A stretch of DNA of 64,000 nt from positions 1 to 64,000 of the forward strand of contig JACPTI010000118.1 of the NCBI GenBank assembly GCA_016192845.1, written 5' to 3'. Source of the DNA: Acidobacteriota bacterium (lineage in GTDB: Bacteria > Acidobacteriota > Vicinamibacteria > Vicinamibacterales > UBA2999). The notes under the pieces were generated by a model. The model did not search any database. It was given only the letters and a program-made list of their open reading frames with translations, and had not been told where the DNA came from. Shown here piece by piece: positions 38,761-47,688 of the stretch (position 1 is the first letter of the stretch; every line of letters starts with the position of its first letter). Both the position numbers and the translations under genes were made by a program.

Positions 38761-38856
38761 CGAGCGTATCCTACCGGACCATCTTGCTCTTCACGAGGCT
38801 CCCGGTGTAGCAACCGGGGTTGAACAGGCGAATGCCGGACATGGTAGGGGGCAAAT

Positions 38857-38908
38857 CTGAAAATGGCCTGAAAGGGCGCTCGACCCCGGCCTTTCAGGTG
38901 ACTTTCAG
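38857..38908. promoter_or_regulatory. Candidate OmpR/PhoB-type operator: two 11-bp-spaced direct repeats in inverted orientation
   Basis: CTGAAA at 38857 and 38868; CTTTCAG at 38891 and 38902; between divergent DUF5916 gene and response regulator. Confidence 0.6.
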
Positions 38909-38965
38909 ACAGGCGCGTCACGCTTGAACGGAGGGGTCACGCCTGGAAACCAGACGCACCAGCGC

Positions 38966-39646
38966 ATGCGCATCCTTCTGGTGGAAGACGACGGCAAGCT
39001 GGCCAGGTTGCTCCGCAAAGGCCTGGAAGAAGAGCGGCATGCGGTCACGCTCGCGAGCACCGGTCCGCAGGGTCTGGAACTGAGCCAGACGTACACGTTC
39101 GACGTCATCGTGCTGGATGTGATGCTCCCTGTCCTGAACGGATTCGAGGTCGCGCGTCGATTGCGCCAGGAGCACGTCCGGACGCCGATTCTCATCCTGA
39201 CGGCTCGGGACGCGACGGGCGATGTCGTCCGAGGCCTGGATGCGGGCGCTGACGACTATCTGACCAAGCCGTTTGCGTTTGACGAGCTCCTGGCGCGGCT
39301 CAGAGCGCTTTCCCGACGCGGGCCCGTCGAGCCATCCAGCCGCCTCAGCGTGGCCGACCTGACGCTGGAGCCGTCAACGCACCGCGTGTTCCGAGGCGAC
39401 AAGCCCGTGCACTTGAGCAGGACCGAATATGTGCTGCTCGAATTACTGATGCGACACAAGGGCCGCGTCTTGTCTCGCGCCACGATCATCGAGGCCGTGT
39501 GGAGTGTCGGCAGCACGATCGAGAACAACACCCTCGAGGCCTTCATCCGGCTGCTGCGACGAAAAGTGGACGACGGACGACCCGCGAGGCTGATCCACAC
39601 AGTCCGAGGGTTTGGGTACGTCCTTCGCGAGGACCAGTCGTCATGA
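38966..39646 (+). CDS. OmpR-family response regulator
   Basis: MRILLVEDDGKLARLL, VLDVMLPVLNGFEVARRL, LTKPFAFDELLARLRAL, C-term winged helix. Confidence 0.93.
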   Translation: MRILLVEDDGKLARLLRKGLEEERHAVTLASTGPQGLELSQTYTFDVIVLDVMLPVLNGFEVARRLRQEHVRTPILILTARDATGDVVRGLDAGADDYLTKPFAFDELLARLRALSRRGPVEPSSRLSVADLTLEPSTHRVFRGDKPVHLSRTEYVLLELLMRHKGRVLSRATIIEAVWSVGSTIENNTLEAFIRLLRRKVDDGRPARLIHTVRGFGYVLREDQSS

Positions 39647-41040
39647 GAGCGTTGCCCATCGGCGCGCGGCTCACCCTGTGGTACTTCGGCATCTTTGCCG
39701 TAACGTTCGTTGCCTATGGGACGGCCATGCTGCTGGCGATGCGGACGAGCGTCGAGGCCGTGATTGACGACGAGCTGCAGGCGCGGCTGCAAGGCGTGCA
39801 GCGCATGCTGGAGCGCTTCAATCCTGCCGTGTCGCTGGCGATGCTCCAGGAGGAGTTGCGGGAACACTCGGGGCTGCGCCCGGGCGGGGACCTCTTGCAG
39901 GTGAGCGGCCCGGACGGGGCCTGGCTCTTTCAGTCGCGATCGATTCGCGAGTACGGCATCGAGCAGCCGACAATCATGACGGGCGGCTCGCGATACGACA
40001 CGATTGAACGCAACGGTCAGGCGCTTCGAATCCTGACTGCGCCCGTTGCCGTCTCTGGGATCGTGTACACCGCGCAAGTCGCTGCGCCCGTCGCCGAAGC
40101 ACATGCCATCCTGGCACGCTTCCGGTGGCTGCTGATTGTGTCGGTCCCACCCGTTCTCCTGCTGGCGTGCGCGGCCGGATATTGGATGAGCCGGAGGGCC
40201 CTGGCGCCGGTGGATGCCATCACGGAGGCTGCGCGGTCCACGACGGCCCAGGATCTCTCTCGCCGGCTGGAGCCACCCGGGACCGCGGACGAGCTCCAGC
40301 GCTTGACGGTGACCTTTAATGAGATGCTCGCCCGCTTACAGGCGAGCTTCGCTCAAATCACGCGGTTTACCGCCGATGCGTCGCACGAGCTCCGTACCCC
40401 CGTGGCGCTGGTTCGAAGCACCGCGGAGCTGACGTTGCGGCACCCGCGCGGCGCGCAAGAGTACCGCGAGGCGCTCACCGAGATCCTCAACGAAGCCGAG
40501 CGGATGACCGGCCTTATCGCCAATCTCCTGACGCTCGCCCGGGTCGACGCGGGGTCGGAAACGCTCAGCTTCGAGGACGTGGACGTTGGCTCGTTGCTGC
40601 GCCAGGCCTCGAGCCGGTGCGAGCCGCTGGCGCACGCCAAGCAGATTCAGGGGGAGCGCACGATCGGTGACGAGTCGGTTCTGGTGCGTGGCGACCCGAG
40701 GGCGCTCGAGCGCCTGTTCGTGATCCTGATCGACAACGCCATCAGGTACACGCCGGAGGGTGGCCAGGTGCGTGTCGGGGTGAAAGCGGTTGACGACGCC
40801 GCGGTGGTCACCGTGGCCGACACCGGCATCGGCATCCCGGCTGAGGAGATTCCCTTGATCTTCGAGCGGTTCTACCGCGTGGATCCTGCGCGGTCGCGAG
40901 AGGCGGGAGGCGCCGGGCTCGGCTTGTCGATCGGGCACTGGATTGCCGAAGCCCATCACGCTTCCATCCATGTTGACAGCACGCCGGGAGAGGGGTCGGT
41001 GTTCGAGGTGCGCATCCCACGCGCGGCCGGATTCGCGTAA
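39643..41040 (+). CDS. Sensor histidine kinase
   Basis: HAMP; FTADASHELRTPVALVRSTAEL H-box; LFVILIDNAIRYTPEGGQ; GAGLGLSIGHWI. Confidence 0.93.
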   Translation: MRALPIGARLTLWYFGIFAVTFVAYGTAMLLAMRTSVEAVIDDELQARLQGVQRMLERFNPAVSLAMLQEELREHSGLRPGGDLLQVSGPDGAWLFQSRSIREYGIEQPTIMTGGSRYDTIERNGQALRILTAPVAVSGIVYTAQVAAPVAEAHAILARFRWLLIVSVPPVLLLACAAGYWMSRRALAPVDAITEAARSTTAQDLSRRLEPPGTADELQRLTVTFNEMLARLQASFAQITRFTADASHELRTPVALVRSTAELTLRHPRGAQEYREALTEILNEAERMTGLIANLLTLARVDAGSETLSFEDVDVGSLLRQASSRCEPLAHAKQIQGERTIGDESVLVRGDPRALERLFVILIDNAIRYTPEGGQVRVGVKAVDDAAVVTVADTGIGIPAEEIPLIFERFYRVDPARSREAGGAGLGLSIGHWIAEAHHASIHVDSTPGEGSVFEVRIPRAAGFA

Positions 41041-41171
41041 GGTCGAAGCGCCGTGCTCGGAGCCGTGGCGGTCGGCACGACGAGGCGCACGGCTGGTTTT
41101 CTGGGCGCTTTCAAGTTGGGGGGGGAGAATCCACGTGATCACCACCCGGGTTTCAGAGAACGGGAGGACAC

Positions 41172-41828
41172 ATGCGCCGGATGAACGTCGTCACGCTGAT
41201 GGTCGTGAGTGCGATCGCGCTGGCGCACGGTCAAACACGAAAGGTCGACTTTGCCCAGGACGTCGTGAACCAGCCACCGAAGGGCTTCGAGTTTGGCCAC
41301 ACGGCCGGCGTCGGCAAGCCAGGCCGGTGGCTGGTGCAGGCGGACGGCAGCAACCACGTGCTTGCGCAGTTGGACGCCGACCGGACAGGCGTGCGCTTTC
41401 CCGTTGCCGTGCTCGGCGACATCAGGACCGCTGATGTGGATCTCTCGGTGCGGTTCAAGCCGATATCTGGGCAGGTCGACCAAGCGGCAGGATTGGTCTG
41501 GCGGTATCAAGACCAGAACAACTACTACATCGTGCGCGCCAACGCGCGCGAGAACAACGTCGTACTGTACAAGGTGGAGAACGGCAAGCGGACCGATCTC
41601 CCCCTGAAAGGCGAGGGACGCACGTACGGCAAGCCGTCTCAGGCGCCGACCGGGCAATGGGGCACGCTGCGAATTGTCGCCCGCGGCCCGCTCTTTGAGG
41701 TCTATCACAACGGCACGAAGCTGTACGAGGTCGAAGATAGGACTTTCACGCAAGCTGGCAAGGTCGGCGTCTGGACCAAGGCCGATTCGGTGACGTACTT
41801 CGACGACCTTACGGTGGTGACGAAATAG
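41172..41828 (+). CDS. Secreted DUF1080/LamG-like domain protein
   Basis: DVDLSVRFKPISGQVDQAAGLVWRYQDQNNYYIVRANARENNVVLYKVENGKR. Confidence 0.7.
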   Translation: MRRMNVVTLMVVSAIALAHGQTRKVDFAQDVVNQPPKGFEFGHTAGVGKPGRWLVQADGSNHVLAQLDADRTGVRFPVAVLGDIRTADVDLSVRFKPISGQVDQAAGLVWRYQDQNNYYIVRANARENNVVLYKVENGKRTDLPLKGEGRTYGKPSQAPTGQWGTLRIVARGPLFEVYHNGTKLYEVEDRTFTQAGKVGVWTKADSVTYFDDLTVVTK

Positions 41829-41872
41829 AATCGGCCCCGAAGGATTTGCGGGTGAGCCGCGCGGAGGCATGT

Positions 41873-42916
41873 ATGGTGGCGAACGTGAGACGGGCAATTC
41901 GCGCGATGGTTGCGGTCCCGCTCGTCGGCGTCGGGGTGGTCGCCGGCTGCGGAGTTCAGCAGTCCTCGGACGCACCTCGGGAGGTCAGTGTGTATGTCTC
42001 AACGGACCGCGTGTTTTCGGAGCCGGTGCTGCGCGAATACGAGCGGCGCTCCGGAGTACGCGTGAACGCCGTCTACGATACCGAAGAAACCAAGTCGACG
42101 GGACTGGCAAACCGCCTGATCGCTGAGATGCATCGACCCCAGGCCGACGTGTTCTGGTCGAACGAGCCCATGCGGACGCTGGTGCTCAAGTCGCGCGGCG
42201 TGCTCGCTCCGTATCGTTCGCCGGCCGCCGAAGGTATTCCCGGCGCGCTCGTCGACCCGGAAGGCGAGTGGACCGGCTTCTCCGCGCGGATTCGCGTCAT
42301 CGCCTACAACACGACGCTCGTGAAGCGGGAGGAGGCGCCGCAGTCGGTGTTCGACCTGGCGGACGAGCGGTGGAGAGGACGGGTCGCGATCGCCGATCCA
42401 CGGTTCGGGTCCACATCGTTCCACGTCGCCGCCCTGTACGCGCAGGTTGGCGACGCGAAGATGGACGACTTCTTCCGCCGGCTCAAGGCGAACGAGGTGC
42501 GCGTGGTCGACGGGAACTCGGTTGTGCGCGATTTGGTGGCGCGAGGCGAGGTCTCGGTCGGGCTGACCGATACCGACGACGTGAACGTGGCGATCGAGAA
42601 CGGCCAGCCTGTCGGCATGGTGCTGCCCGACCGCGACGGCCTGGGGGTCCCCGTGATGCCGAACATGCTGTCGCTCATCGCGAACGCACCGCACCCCGAA
42701 GAGGGGCGGCGCGTGATCGACTATCTGCTGTCGCCCGACGTGGAGCGGATGCTGGCCGCATCCGAGGCCGTGCAGATTCCGCTGCGCGCCGGTGTACCCG
42801 GGCCTCGAAACCTGCCGTCCATCGACGGCGTCCGCCCGATGACGCTCGATTACACGAAGGCGGCCGCCCGCGTTGAGGACGTCACGCTGCGCGCTGCGGG
42901 CCTTCTCGGCCTGTAG
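41873..42916 (+). CDS. Fbp-type (Fe3+) ABC transporter substrate-binding lipoprotein
   Basis: Lipobox GVVAGC; VSVYVSTDRVFSEPVLREYERRSGVRVNAVYDTEETKSTGLANRL. Confidence 0.82.
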   Translation: MVANVRRAIRAMVAVPLVGVGVVAGCGVQQSSDAPREVSVYVSTDRVFSEPVLREYERRSGVRVNAVYDTEETKSTGLANRLIAEMHRPQADVFWSNEPMRTLVLKSRGVLAPYRSPAAEGIPGALVDPEGEWTGFSARIRVIAYNTTLVKREEAPQSVFDLADERWRGRVAIADPRFGSTSFHVAALYAQVGDAKMDDFFRRLKANEVRVVDGNSVVRDLVARGEVSVGLTDTDDVNVAIENGQPVGMVLPDRDGLGVPVMPNMLSLIANAPHPEEGRRVIDYLLSPDVERMLAASEAVQIPLRAGVPGPRNLPSIDGVRPMTLDYTKAAARVEDVTLRAAGLLGL

Positions 42917-42934
42917 GACTCCCGGGGCCCGGTC

Positions 42935-44509
42935 ATGTGGGGATTGCGCTCGAGCCGAACGCTGGCGGTGACGGGGGCGCTGGCGGCGTTCACGCTGCTA
43001 TGCGTTCTGCCGCTGGCCTACATGCTCGCCCAGGCCGGGACCGCGGCCGCCACGCACGCGGTGCTGCTACTCGACGCGCGGCAGCGCACGCTGCTCCTGA
43101 ACACTGCCGCGCTGGGCGGCGGAACGGCCCTCCTCGCGACCCTGATCGGCGCGCCGCTCGGCTTCGTCCTCGCCCGGGTGCCGCTGCGCTTCAAGCCCGT
43201 GTGGCGAGTCGCGCTCGCCGCGCCGCTGCTGCTTCCGCCATACGTGATCGCGCTGGCGTGGGTGTACCTGGGGGGCTCCGCCGGTCTCGTCGCTGCGGCC
43301 ACGGGGCGGGATCTCCTGTCAGGATGGACCTACAGCCTGCCCGGAGCCGTCGTGGTGCTGAGTCTGGTGTTCTATCCGCTGTCGATGCTTACCACGGAGG
43401 TCGCGCTGCGGCGGATCGAGCCGCGGATCGAGGAGGCGGCGTTCGTGGTGGCCCCGCCCGGCCGGGTCCTGCGTCGCATCACGCTGCCGCTCGCGGCGCC
43501 GGCCGTTGGCGCCGCGGCGCTCGTCATCTTCGTGCTCGCGGTGTCCGAGTTCGGGGTTCCCGGGCTGTTGCGGGTCCGCGTCTTCACGACGGAGGTCTTC
43601 ACGGCCTTCGCGGCTCTGTACGATTTCAGCCGGGCGACGATTCTCACATTGCCCTTGCTCGGTCTCTCCATCGTCGTTGCGGCAGTTGCGGCTCTGCTCG
43701 TGGGCGAGCGGCTCCTGGTCACGCGACGCGGCGCGACCGGCGCACGGCCCGTGGCGTTCGAGGGTTGGACGCGTCGCGCGACGGGGGCGGCGTGGTGCGT
43801 GCTCGCCGTTGCCCTGGTCGCGCCGCTGGCCGTGTTGACGCGAGAAGCCATGGGTGTTCCATCGGTCACGGCCATCGTCAAGGGCTCCGGCGAAGCGATC
43901 CGCTCCAGCCTGACGCTCGCCGCGGCGGGGGCGACGGTCGCGAGCGGAGTCGCGGTGTGGATCGGATACGCGCGTGCGCGCGCCCGTCGCCGGGTTGGGG
44001 TGTGCGCCGATGTCCTCCTGGTCGTGCTCTTCGCGGTTCCCAGCACCGTCGTGGGTGTGGGGCTCATCGGCGTGTGGAACCGGGCCGGGGTCTTCGGTCG
44101 TGTCTACGGCACGGACGGCATGCTGCTGCTGGCCTACCTGGCGCGATTTCTCCCCGTCGCCGCGCTTGCCCTGGCCGCCGGCATGCGATACGTGCCGGCA
44201 TCGCACGAGGAGGCCGCGGCCGTCGGGGGCGCGGGATGGTGGAGCACGATGATCCACGTCGTGTTGCCCCAGGTGAAACTGGCGTTGCTCGCGGCGTGGG
44301 TCGTCGTGTTCATTCTCGCGTTCGGCGAGCTGGGCGCCAGCATTCTCGTGGCGCCACCCGGTGAGTCGACGCTTCCCATCCGGATCTACACGATCATTGC
44401 GAACGCGCCGGCCGCGGAGGTCGCCGCCCTGGCGCTCCTCCAGACGGCAGTCGTTCTCGCGCCACTGAGCCTGCTCGCACTCGGCATCGCCATACGGCGG
44501 CCGGAATGA
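42935..44509 (+). CDS. ABC transporter permease, Fbp type
   Basis: Two repeated permease blocks; EEAAFVVAPPGRVLRRITLPLAAPA. Confidence 0.88.
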   Translation: MWGLRSSRTLAVTGALAAFTLLCVLPLAYMLAQAGTAAATHAVLLLDARQRTLLLNTAALGGGTALLATLIGAPLGFVLARVPLRFKPVWRVALAAPLLLPPYVIALAWVYLGGSAGLVAAATGRDLLSGWTYSLPGAVVVLSLVFYPLSMLTTEVALRRIEPRIEEAAFVVAPPGRVLRRITLPLAAPAVGAAALVIFVLAVSEFGVPGLLRVRVFTTEVFTAFAALYDFSRATILTLPLLGLSIVVAAVAALLVGERLLVTRRGATGARPVAFEGWTRRATGAAWCVLAVALVAPLAVLTREAMGVPSVTAIVKGSGEAIRSSLTLAAAGATVASGVAVWIGYARARARRRVGVCADVLLVVLFAVPSTVVGVGLIGVWNRAGVFGRVYGTDGMLLLAYLARFLPVAALALAAGMRYVPASHEEAAAVGGAGWWSTMIHVVLPQVKLALLAAWVVVFILAFGELGASILVAPPGESTLPIRIYTIIANAPAAEVAALALLQTAVVLAPLSLLALGIAIRRPE

Positions 44510-45210
44510 CGTCGGCGTTCCTCCGCGTCATCGACGTGACCAAGCGTTACGGACGCCATGTCGCCGTCGAGGACGTACGCCTCGAGGTGGGCCATGGCGA
44601 AAGCGTCGTGGTCGTCGGCCCGAGCGGCTGTGGCAAGACGACGCTGCTTCGGCTGATCGCGGGGCTCGAACGGCCGGAGGCGGGCGAGATCCGTTTCGGC
44701 GATCGCGTGGTGGCGCGCGCGGGGCGGACCCTCGTCCCGCCGCACGAGCGCGGCCTCGGATTCGTCTTTCAGGACCTCGCATTGTGGCCGCATCTGACCG
44801 TCCGCGAGCACCTCGATTTCGTGACGCGCGCCGCGGCGATGCCGACCGTGGAGCGCACGGAGCGCGCCCGCGAGATTCTGGCGCTGGTACGCATCGACGC
44901 GCTCGCCGTTCGCCATCCACACGAGCTGTCGGGCGGCGAGCAGCAGCGTCTGGCGCTCGCGCGGGCGCTGGTCGCCCGCCCGCGGCTGCTGTTGCTCGAC
45001 GAGCCGTTCTCGAGCCTGGATCGCGAGCTGCGCGTCGCGCTGCGCGAGGAAGTCGCCAGGTTGCAGCGGGCGCTGCGGCTCACCTCAATCTACGTGACGC
45101 ACGACCGGGATGATGCACAAGTCCTCGGGGATCGCGTGGTGGAAATGCACCAGGGGCGAGTCATCGTGGACCGTCGCATGGCGCGGGAGGACGGCCGTGC
45201 CCCCTTCTGA
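44506..45210 (+). CDS. ABC transporter ATP-binding protein
   Basis: VVGPSGCGKTTLLRLIAGLERP, LSGGEQQRLALARAL, LLLDEPFSSLD. Confidence 0.94.
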   Translation: MTSAFLRVIDVTKRYGRHVAVEDVRLEVGHGESVVVVGPSGCGKTTLLRLIAGLERPEAGEIRFGDRVVARAGRTLVPPHERGLGFVFQDLALWPHLTVREHLDFVTRAAAMPTVERTERAREILALVRIDALAVRHPHELSGGEQQRLALARALVARPRLLLLDEPFSSLDRELRVALREEVARLQRALRLTSIYVTHDRDDAQVLGDRVVEMHQGRVIVDRRMAREDGRAPF

Positions 45211-45251
45211 GTGGCAAACGGGAGGCGCTGTGAATCCCGTGGCCGTGCCGG

Positions 45252-45345
45252 TCAGGGTGCCGCGCCCGTGGCGAGGATGTCGAGCGGGCTGCGTGCCGGG
45301 TTGCGAAGCTCCTTCACGACATGTGTGTAGACCGTCTTATGTGGC
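45252..45345 (-). pseudogene. C-terminal remnant of a tyrosine recombinase/integron-integrase-like protein
   Basis: Minus-strand LCDRPHKTVYTHVVKELRNPARSPLDILATGAAP; YTHV and RSPLD are typical of the C-terminal Tyr box. Confidence 0.6.
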
Positions 45346-45498
45346 CGGTCACATAAGATGATGCACACCCACGTGCTCCGGCGAGGGGGATTGGGGGTGC
45401 GGAGTCCTGCGGACCGGTTGGCGCCGCCGCGCCGACCGGGTGTGCATCGGGTCTCGGATCTGCCGGACGAGGAGGAGCCGCCGGCCACCCGTGATTGA
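45331..45498 (+). pseudogene. Second tyrosine recombinase/IntI-like C-terminal remnant, opposite strand
   Basis: LCGRSHKMMHTHVLRRGGLGVRSPADRLAPPRR; GVRSPADRL is IntI-like; nucleophile Tyr position reads His. Confidence 0.6.
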
Positions 45499-46024
45499 GC
45501 TGACCGGGGCGGCAGCCGAACTCAGGACGGTGCGGTCGGCCTGGCGCGGCGATCCCACACGGTCCCAGCACGTTATTGGCGCCTGCTTCGACGCCGAGTT
45601 CTCGTCGTGGTCGAACGGACTCGTAGAGGACTTCCGTCGTGGAGTCTTCCACGCCGTGCTCTCGGATGTGATCGCCGAAGAAATCGGGCGGGCGCCAGCA
45701 ACCGTTCAGGCCGTCCATCAGGAGCTCCTCAATCTTGGCGCCGAAGTGGTCAGCGTGTCGTCAGAGGTCCTGCGACTGGTTGCGGCGTACGAGGCTCGTG
45801 CGATCCTTGGCCCCCGATTTCGAAACGACCTACTGCACATTGCCCTCGCGACGGTGGCGTCCGTCGACGTCCTGGTCAGCTGGAACTTCCGGCACATCGT
45901 GCGCCTGGATCGCATTCAGCTCTTCAACGAGGTGAATGCCGCGCTGGGACGTGGAATACTGGCGATCTATTCGCCACGTGAGGTGACGACCTATGACCGA
46001 AACGAAACAGATTCGGGCAGTTGA
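45440..46024 (+). CDS. PIN-domain toxin-like protein, N-terminus probably degenerate
   Basis: VIGACFDAEFSSWSNGLVEDFRRGVFHAVLSDVIAEEI...DLLHIALATVASVDVLVSWNFRHIV. Confidence 0.65.
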   Translation: MCIGSRICRTRRSRRPPVIELTGAAAELRTVRSAWRGDPTRSQHVIGACFDAEFSSWSNGLVEDFRRGVFHAVLSDVIAEEIGRAPATVQAVHQELLNLGAEVVSVSSEVLRLVAAYEARAILGPRFRNDLLHIALATVASVDVLVSWNFRHIVRLDRIQLFNEVNAALGRGILAIYSPREVTTYDRNETDSGS

Positions 46025-46181
46025 AATGGTCCGCCAAATCCGGGACGAATTGGCCCGTGAACTCGCCGGCAAGTCGGAGGCGGAAATCATCGCGTTCTAC
46101 AAGAAGGCGGGAGACGCCGCCTGTGCGTCGACCAAAGGGAAGCAGCCGTCTAACCCGCGAATGGAGCCGACGCGCCGCTGA
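45993..46181 (+). CDS. Small antitoxin-like protein partnered with the upstream PIN gene
   Basis: MTETKQIRAVEMVRQIRDELARELAGKSEAEIIAFYKKAGD; C-terminus (NPRMEPTRR) runs into the attC-like site. Confidence 0.65.
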   Translation: MTETKQIRAVEMVRQIRDELARELAGKSEAEIIAFYKKAGDAACASTKGKQPSNPRMEPTRR

Positions 46182-46217
46182 ACTGCAACGGCGCGCGGCT
46201 CATTCGCAACGTAAGGC
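46148..46217 (+). other. attC-like integron recombination site (70 bp)
   Basis: GTCTAAC...GCGAATGGAGCCG A CGCGCCG ctgaactgcaa CGGCGCG CGGCTCATTCGC AAC GTAAGGC: R'' box, two stem blocks, extrahelical bases on the left arm, R'-like box with one substitution. Confidence 0.7.
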
Positions 46218-46434
46218 CGAAATCGTGGGTCTGATGTTCGTGTGGAACTCCGCGTGCTGAAATCGACGACGGTAATCCGGTTTCTCATCGGCGTCAGTGC
46301 CGGATGCGGCGATCAGGGCGCCAGTGCGTCCATCCCGTGGCGCGAGAGGACGCACCGCCGTGAGGATGGGATGGATGGCGGGGCGCCTTCAGGCACTCAC
46401 GGTTGGGGGGGCGACGGGATGGGACCGGAGATAC

Positions 46435-46737
46435 TCACGGCCGCCGCGACCCAGTCATCTCACTCTCCGAGAACTCGCCCCAGAGGCGCTGATCGGACAT
46501 CTCCTCGTCAGTGAGCTTCTCGTAGTAGTCCGCCATACGCCGATCCAGTTCGGCGCGCTGCTCGTGTTCGAGGTGGCGCCTGACGAGCACATCGAGCGCA
46601 TCGGCCAGGTTCGTAGCCTCGTTGCGGGTCACCAATCCCTCCAGATAGGTGTGCGTCTTGTGTGCGACGGTACTTGAAATCTTCGTGCGGCGACCGACGT
46701 GGCGTCCGCTTGCTAGCTTCCTTTGTCGCCGTACCAT
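46435..46737 (-). CDS. Antitoxin-like ribbon/helix protein
   Basis: RRTKISSTVAHKTHTYLEGLVTRNEATNLADALDVLVRRHLEHEQRAELDRRMADYYEKLTDEE. Confidence 0.6.
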   Translation of the reverse strand: MVRRQRKLASGRHVGRRTKISSTVAHKTHTYLEGLVTRNEATNLADALDVLVRRHLEHEQRAELDRRMADYYEKLTDEEMSDQRLWGEFSESEMTGSRRP

Positions 46738-46747
46738 GTCCTGCGAC

Positions 46748-47215
46748 TTACTTGTGTCGTCCGGCCACGCGCTGGTCGAGTAGCCGTCGCGTGAACGAGG
46801 CGAAGCCTTCGATGCGCAGCGGCATGACCTCTGCGAGCGTGGAGAAATCGGTAAGGTTGGCGGTGACGAGCAATGCGCCGTCGCGTACTGCAATCGCGGC
46901 GATCAAGGCGTCAAGGAGTGCCGATCTCGATCCAGACGGTAGCCTGCCGCGCTCCCGCAGTCGCGATAGCGCGAAGGAGGCACGCTCGAAGTCGCCGCGC
47001 ACCGGGCAGAGCAACCGCCCGCTACGCTCGTAGGGTCTCAGCAACCGTGCCACGATGGTGCGCTCCCGTTTCGAACGGCATCCGGCCCGGAGCTCCGCCG
47101 CGGCCACGGCGTCCATCGCCAGGAGGAAGCGGCCTCGAATGTCGCCGATGACCTCGTCGAGCACCGCCTTGCGGAGATGTTCGATCCACACGGACGTGTC
47201 GAACAGGAGCGTCAC
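46748..47215 (-). CDS. VapC-type PIN-domain toxin
   Basis: MTLLFDTSVWIEHLRKA, MDAVAAAELRAG, LLDALIAAIAVRDGALLVTANLTDF. Confidence 0.88.
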   Translation of the reverse strand: MTLLFDTSVWIEHLRKAVLDEVIGDIRGRFLLAMDAVAAAELRAGCRSKRERTIVARLLRPYERSGRLLCPVRGDFERASFALSRLRERGRLPSGSRSALLDALIAAIAVRDGALLVTANLTDFSTLAEVMPLRIEGFASFTRRLLDQRVAGRHK

Positions 47216-47412
47216 TTGAGCGGCTGGAATCGGGGGATGCGCCCACCGGTGGCGCGCACGGCGCGGGCGACCTCATCCATGAAGGCGACCTCCTGCAGGC
47301 TTCGAATGATGGCCTCGGTCTCCGTCCGGGCCTTAAGAATGCGTCTGGCCCTTGTCACGAGGACCGGAGGCAGGTTGTACGTCTTCTTGACCGCCCCTCG
47401 TCGTGTCGCCAT
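47212..47412 (-). CDS. VapB-type antitoxin
   Basis: MATRRGAVKKTYNLPPVLVTRARRILKARTETEAIIRSLQEVAFMDEVARAV; overlaps the vapC start. Confidence 0.8.
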   Translation of the reverse strand: MATRRGAVKKTYNLPPVLVTRARRILKARTETEAIIRSLQEVAFMDEVARAVRATGGRIPRFQPLK

Positions 47413-47439
47413 ACGTATAGTCTGGGTGAACATACGTAT
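47411..47439. promoter_or_regulatory. Candidate VapB(C) operator: two ATACGTAT palindromes 21 bp apart
   Basis: ATACGTAT at 47411-47418 (overlaps the vapB start) and 47432-47439. Confidence 0.6.
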
Positions 47440-47500
47440 CGAGTCAACCGAGGGTCAGGTCGGAGAATGCGGGCAGCAACCTCGTGTGTCGGCTGGGTGT

Positions 47501-47594
47501 TCAGTAATCGAACAGCCGCGGGTACTTGCCGATGAAGGGAGCGGCCGAGCAGCTCGTCGCGCGTGGATGGCGACGGATCGCGGCGGTCGTTGTA
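47501..47594 (-). pseudogene. 3'-end fragment of the DUF5916 barrel gene (most degenerate copy)
   Basis: tcagtaatcgaacagccgcgggtac...cggcggtcgttgta aligns with the gene ends at 48162, 49202 and 36499. Confidence 0.85.
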
Positions 47595-47688
47595 TCATCC
47601 AGGGTCCGCGGGAGCGGCCAGATGCCGTTGTCGCGGACTTTTCGAAGCCCGACCTACTGACGCCGCTGGCCCCGTACGAAAGCCGTTG

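Noticed and set aside
37141-38823. 560-aa plus-strand ORF opposite the barrel gene
   Set aside because: Same antisense ORF recurs opposite barrel copy 2 (49844-51379), explained by duplication of the barrel gene; no independent support.
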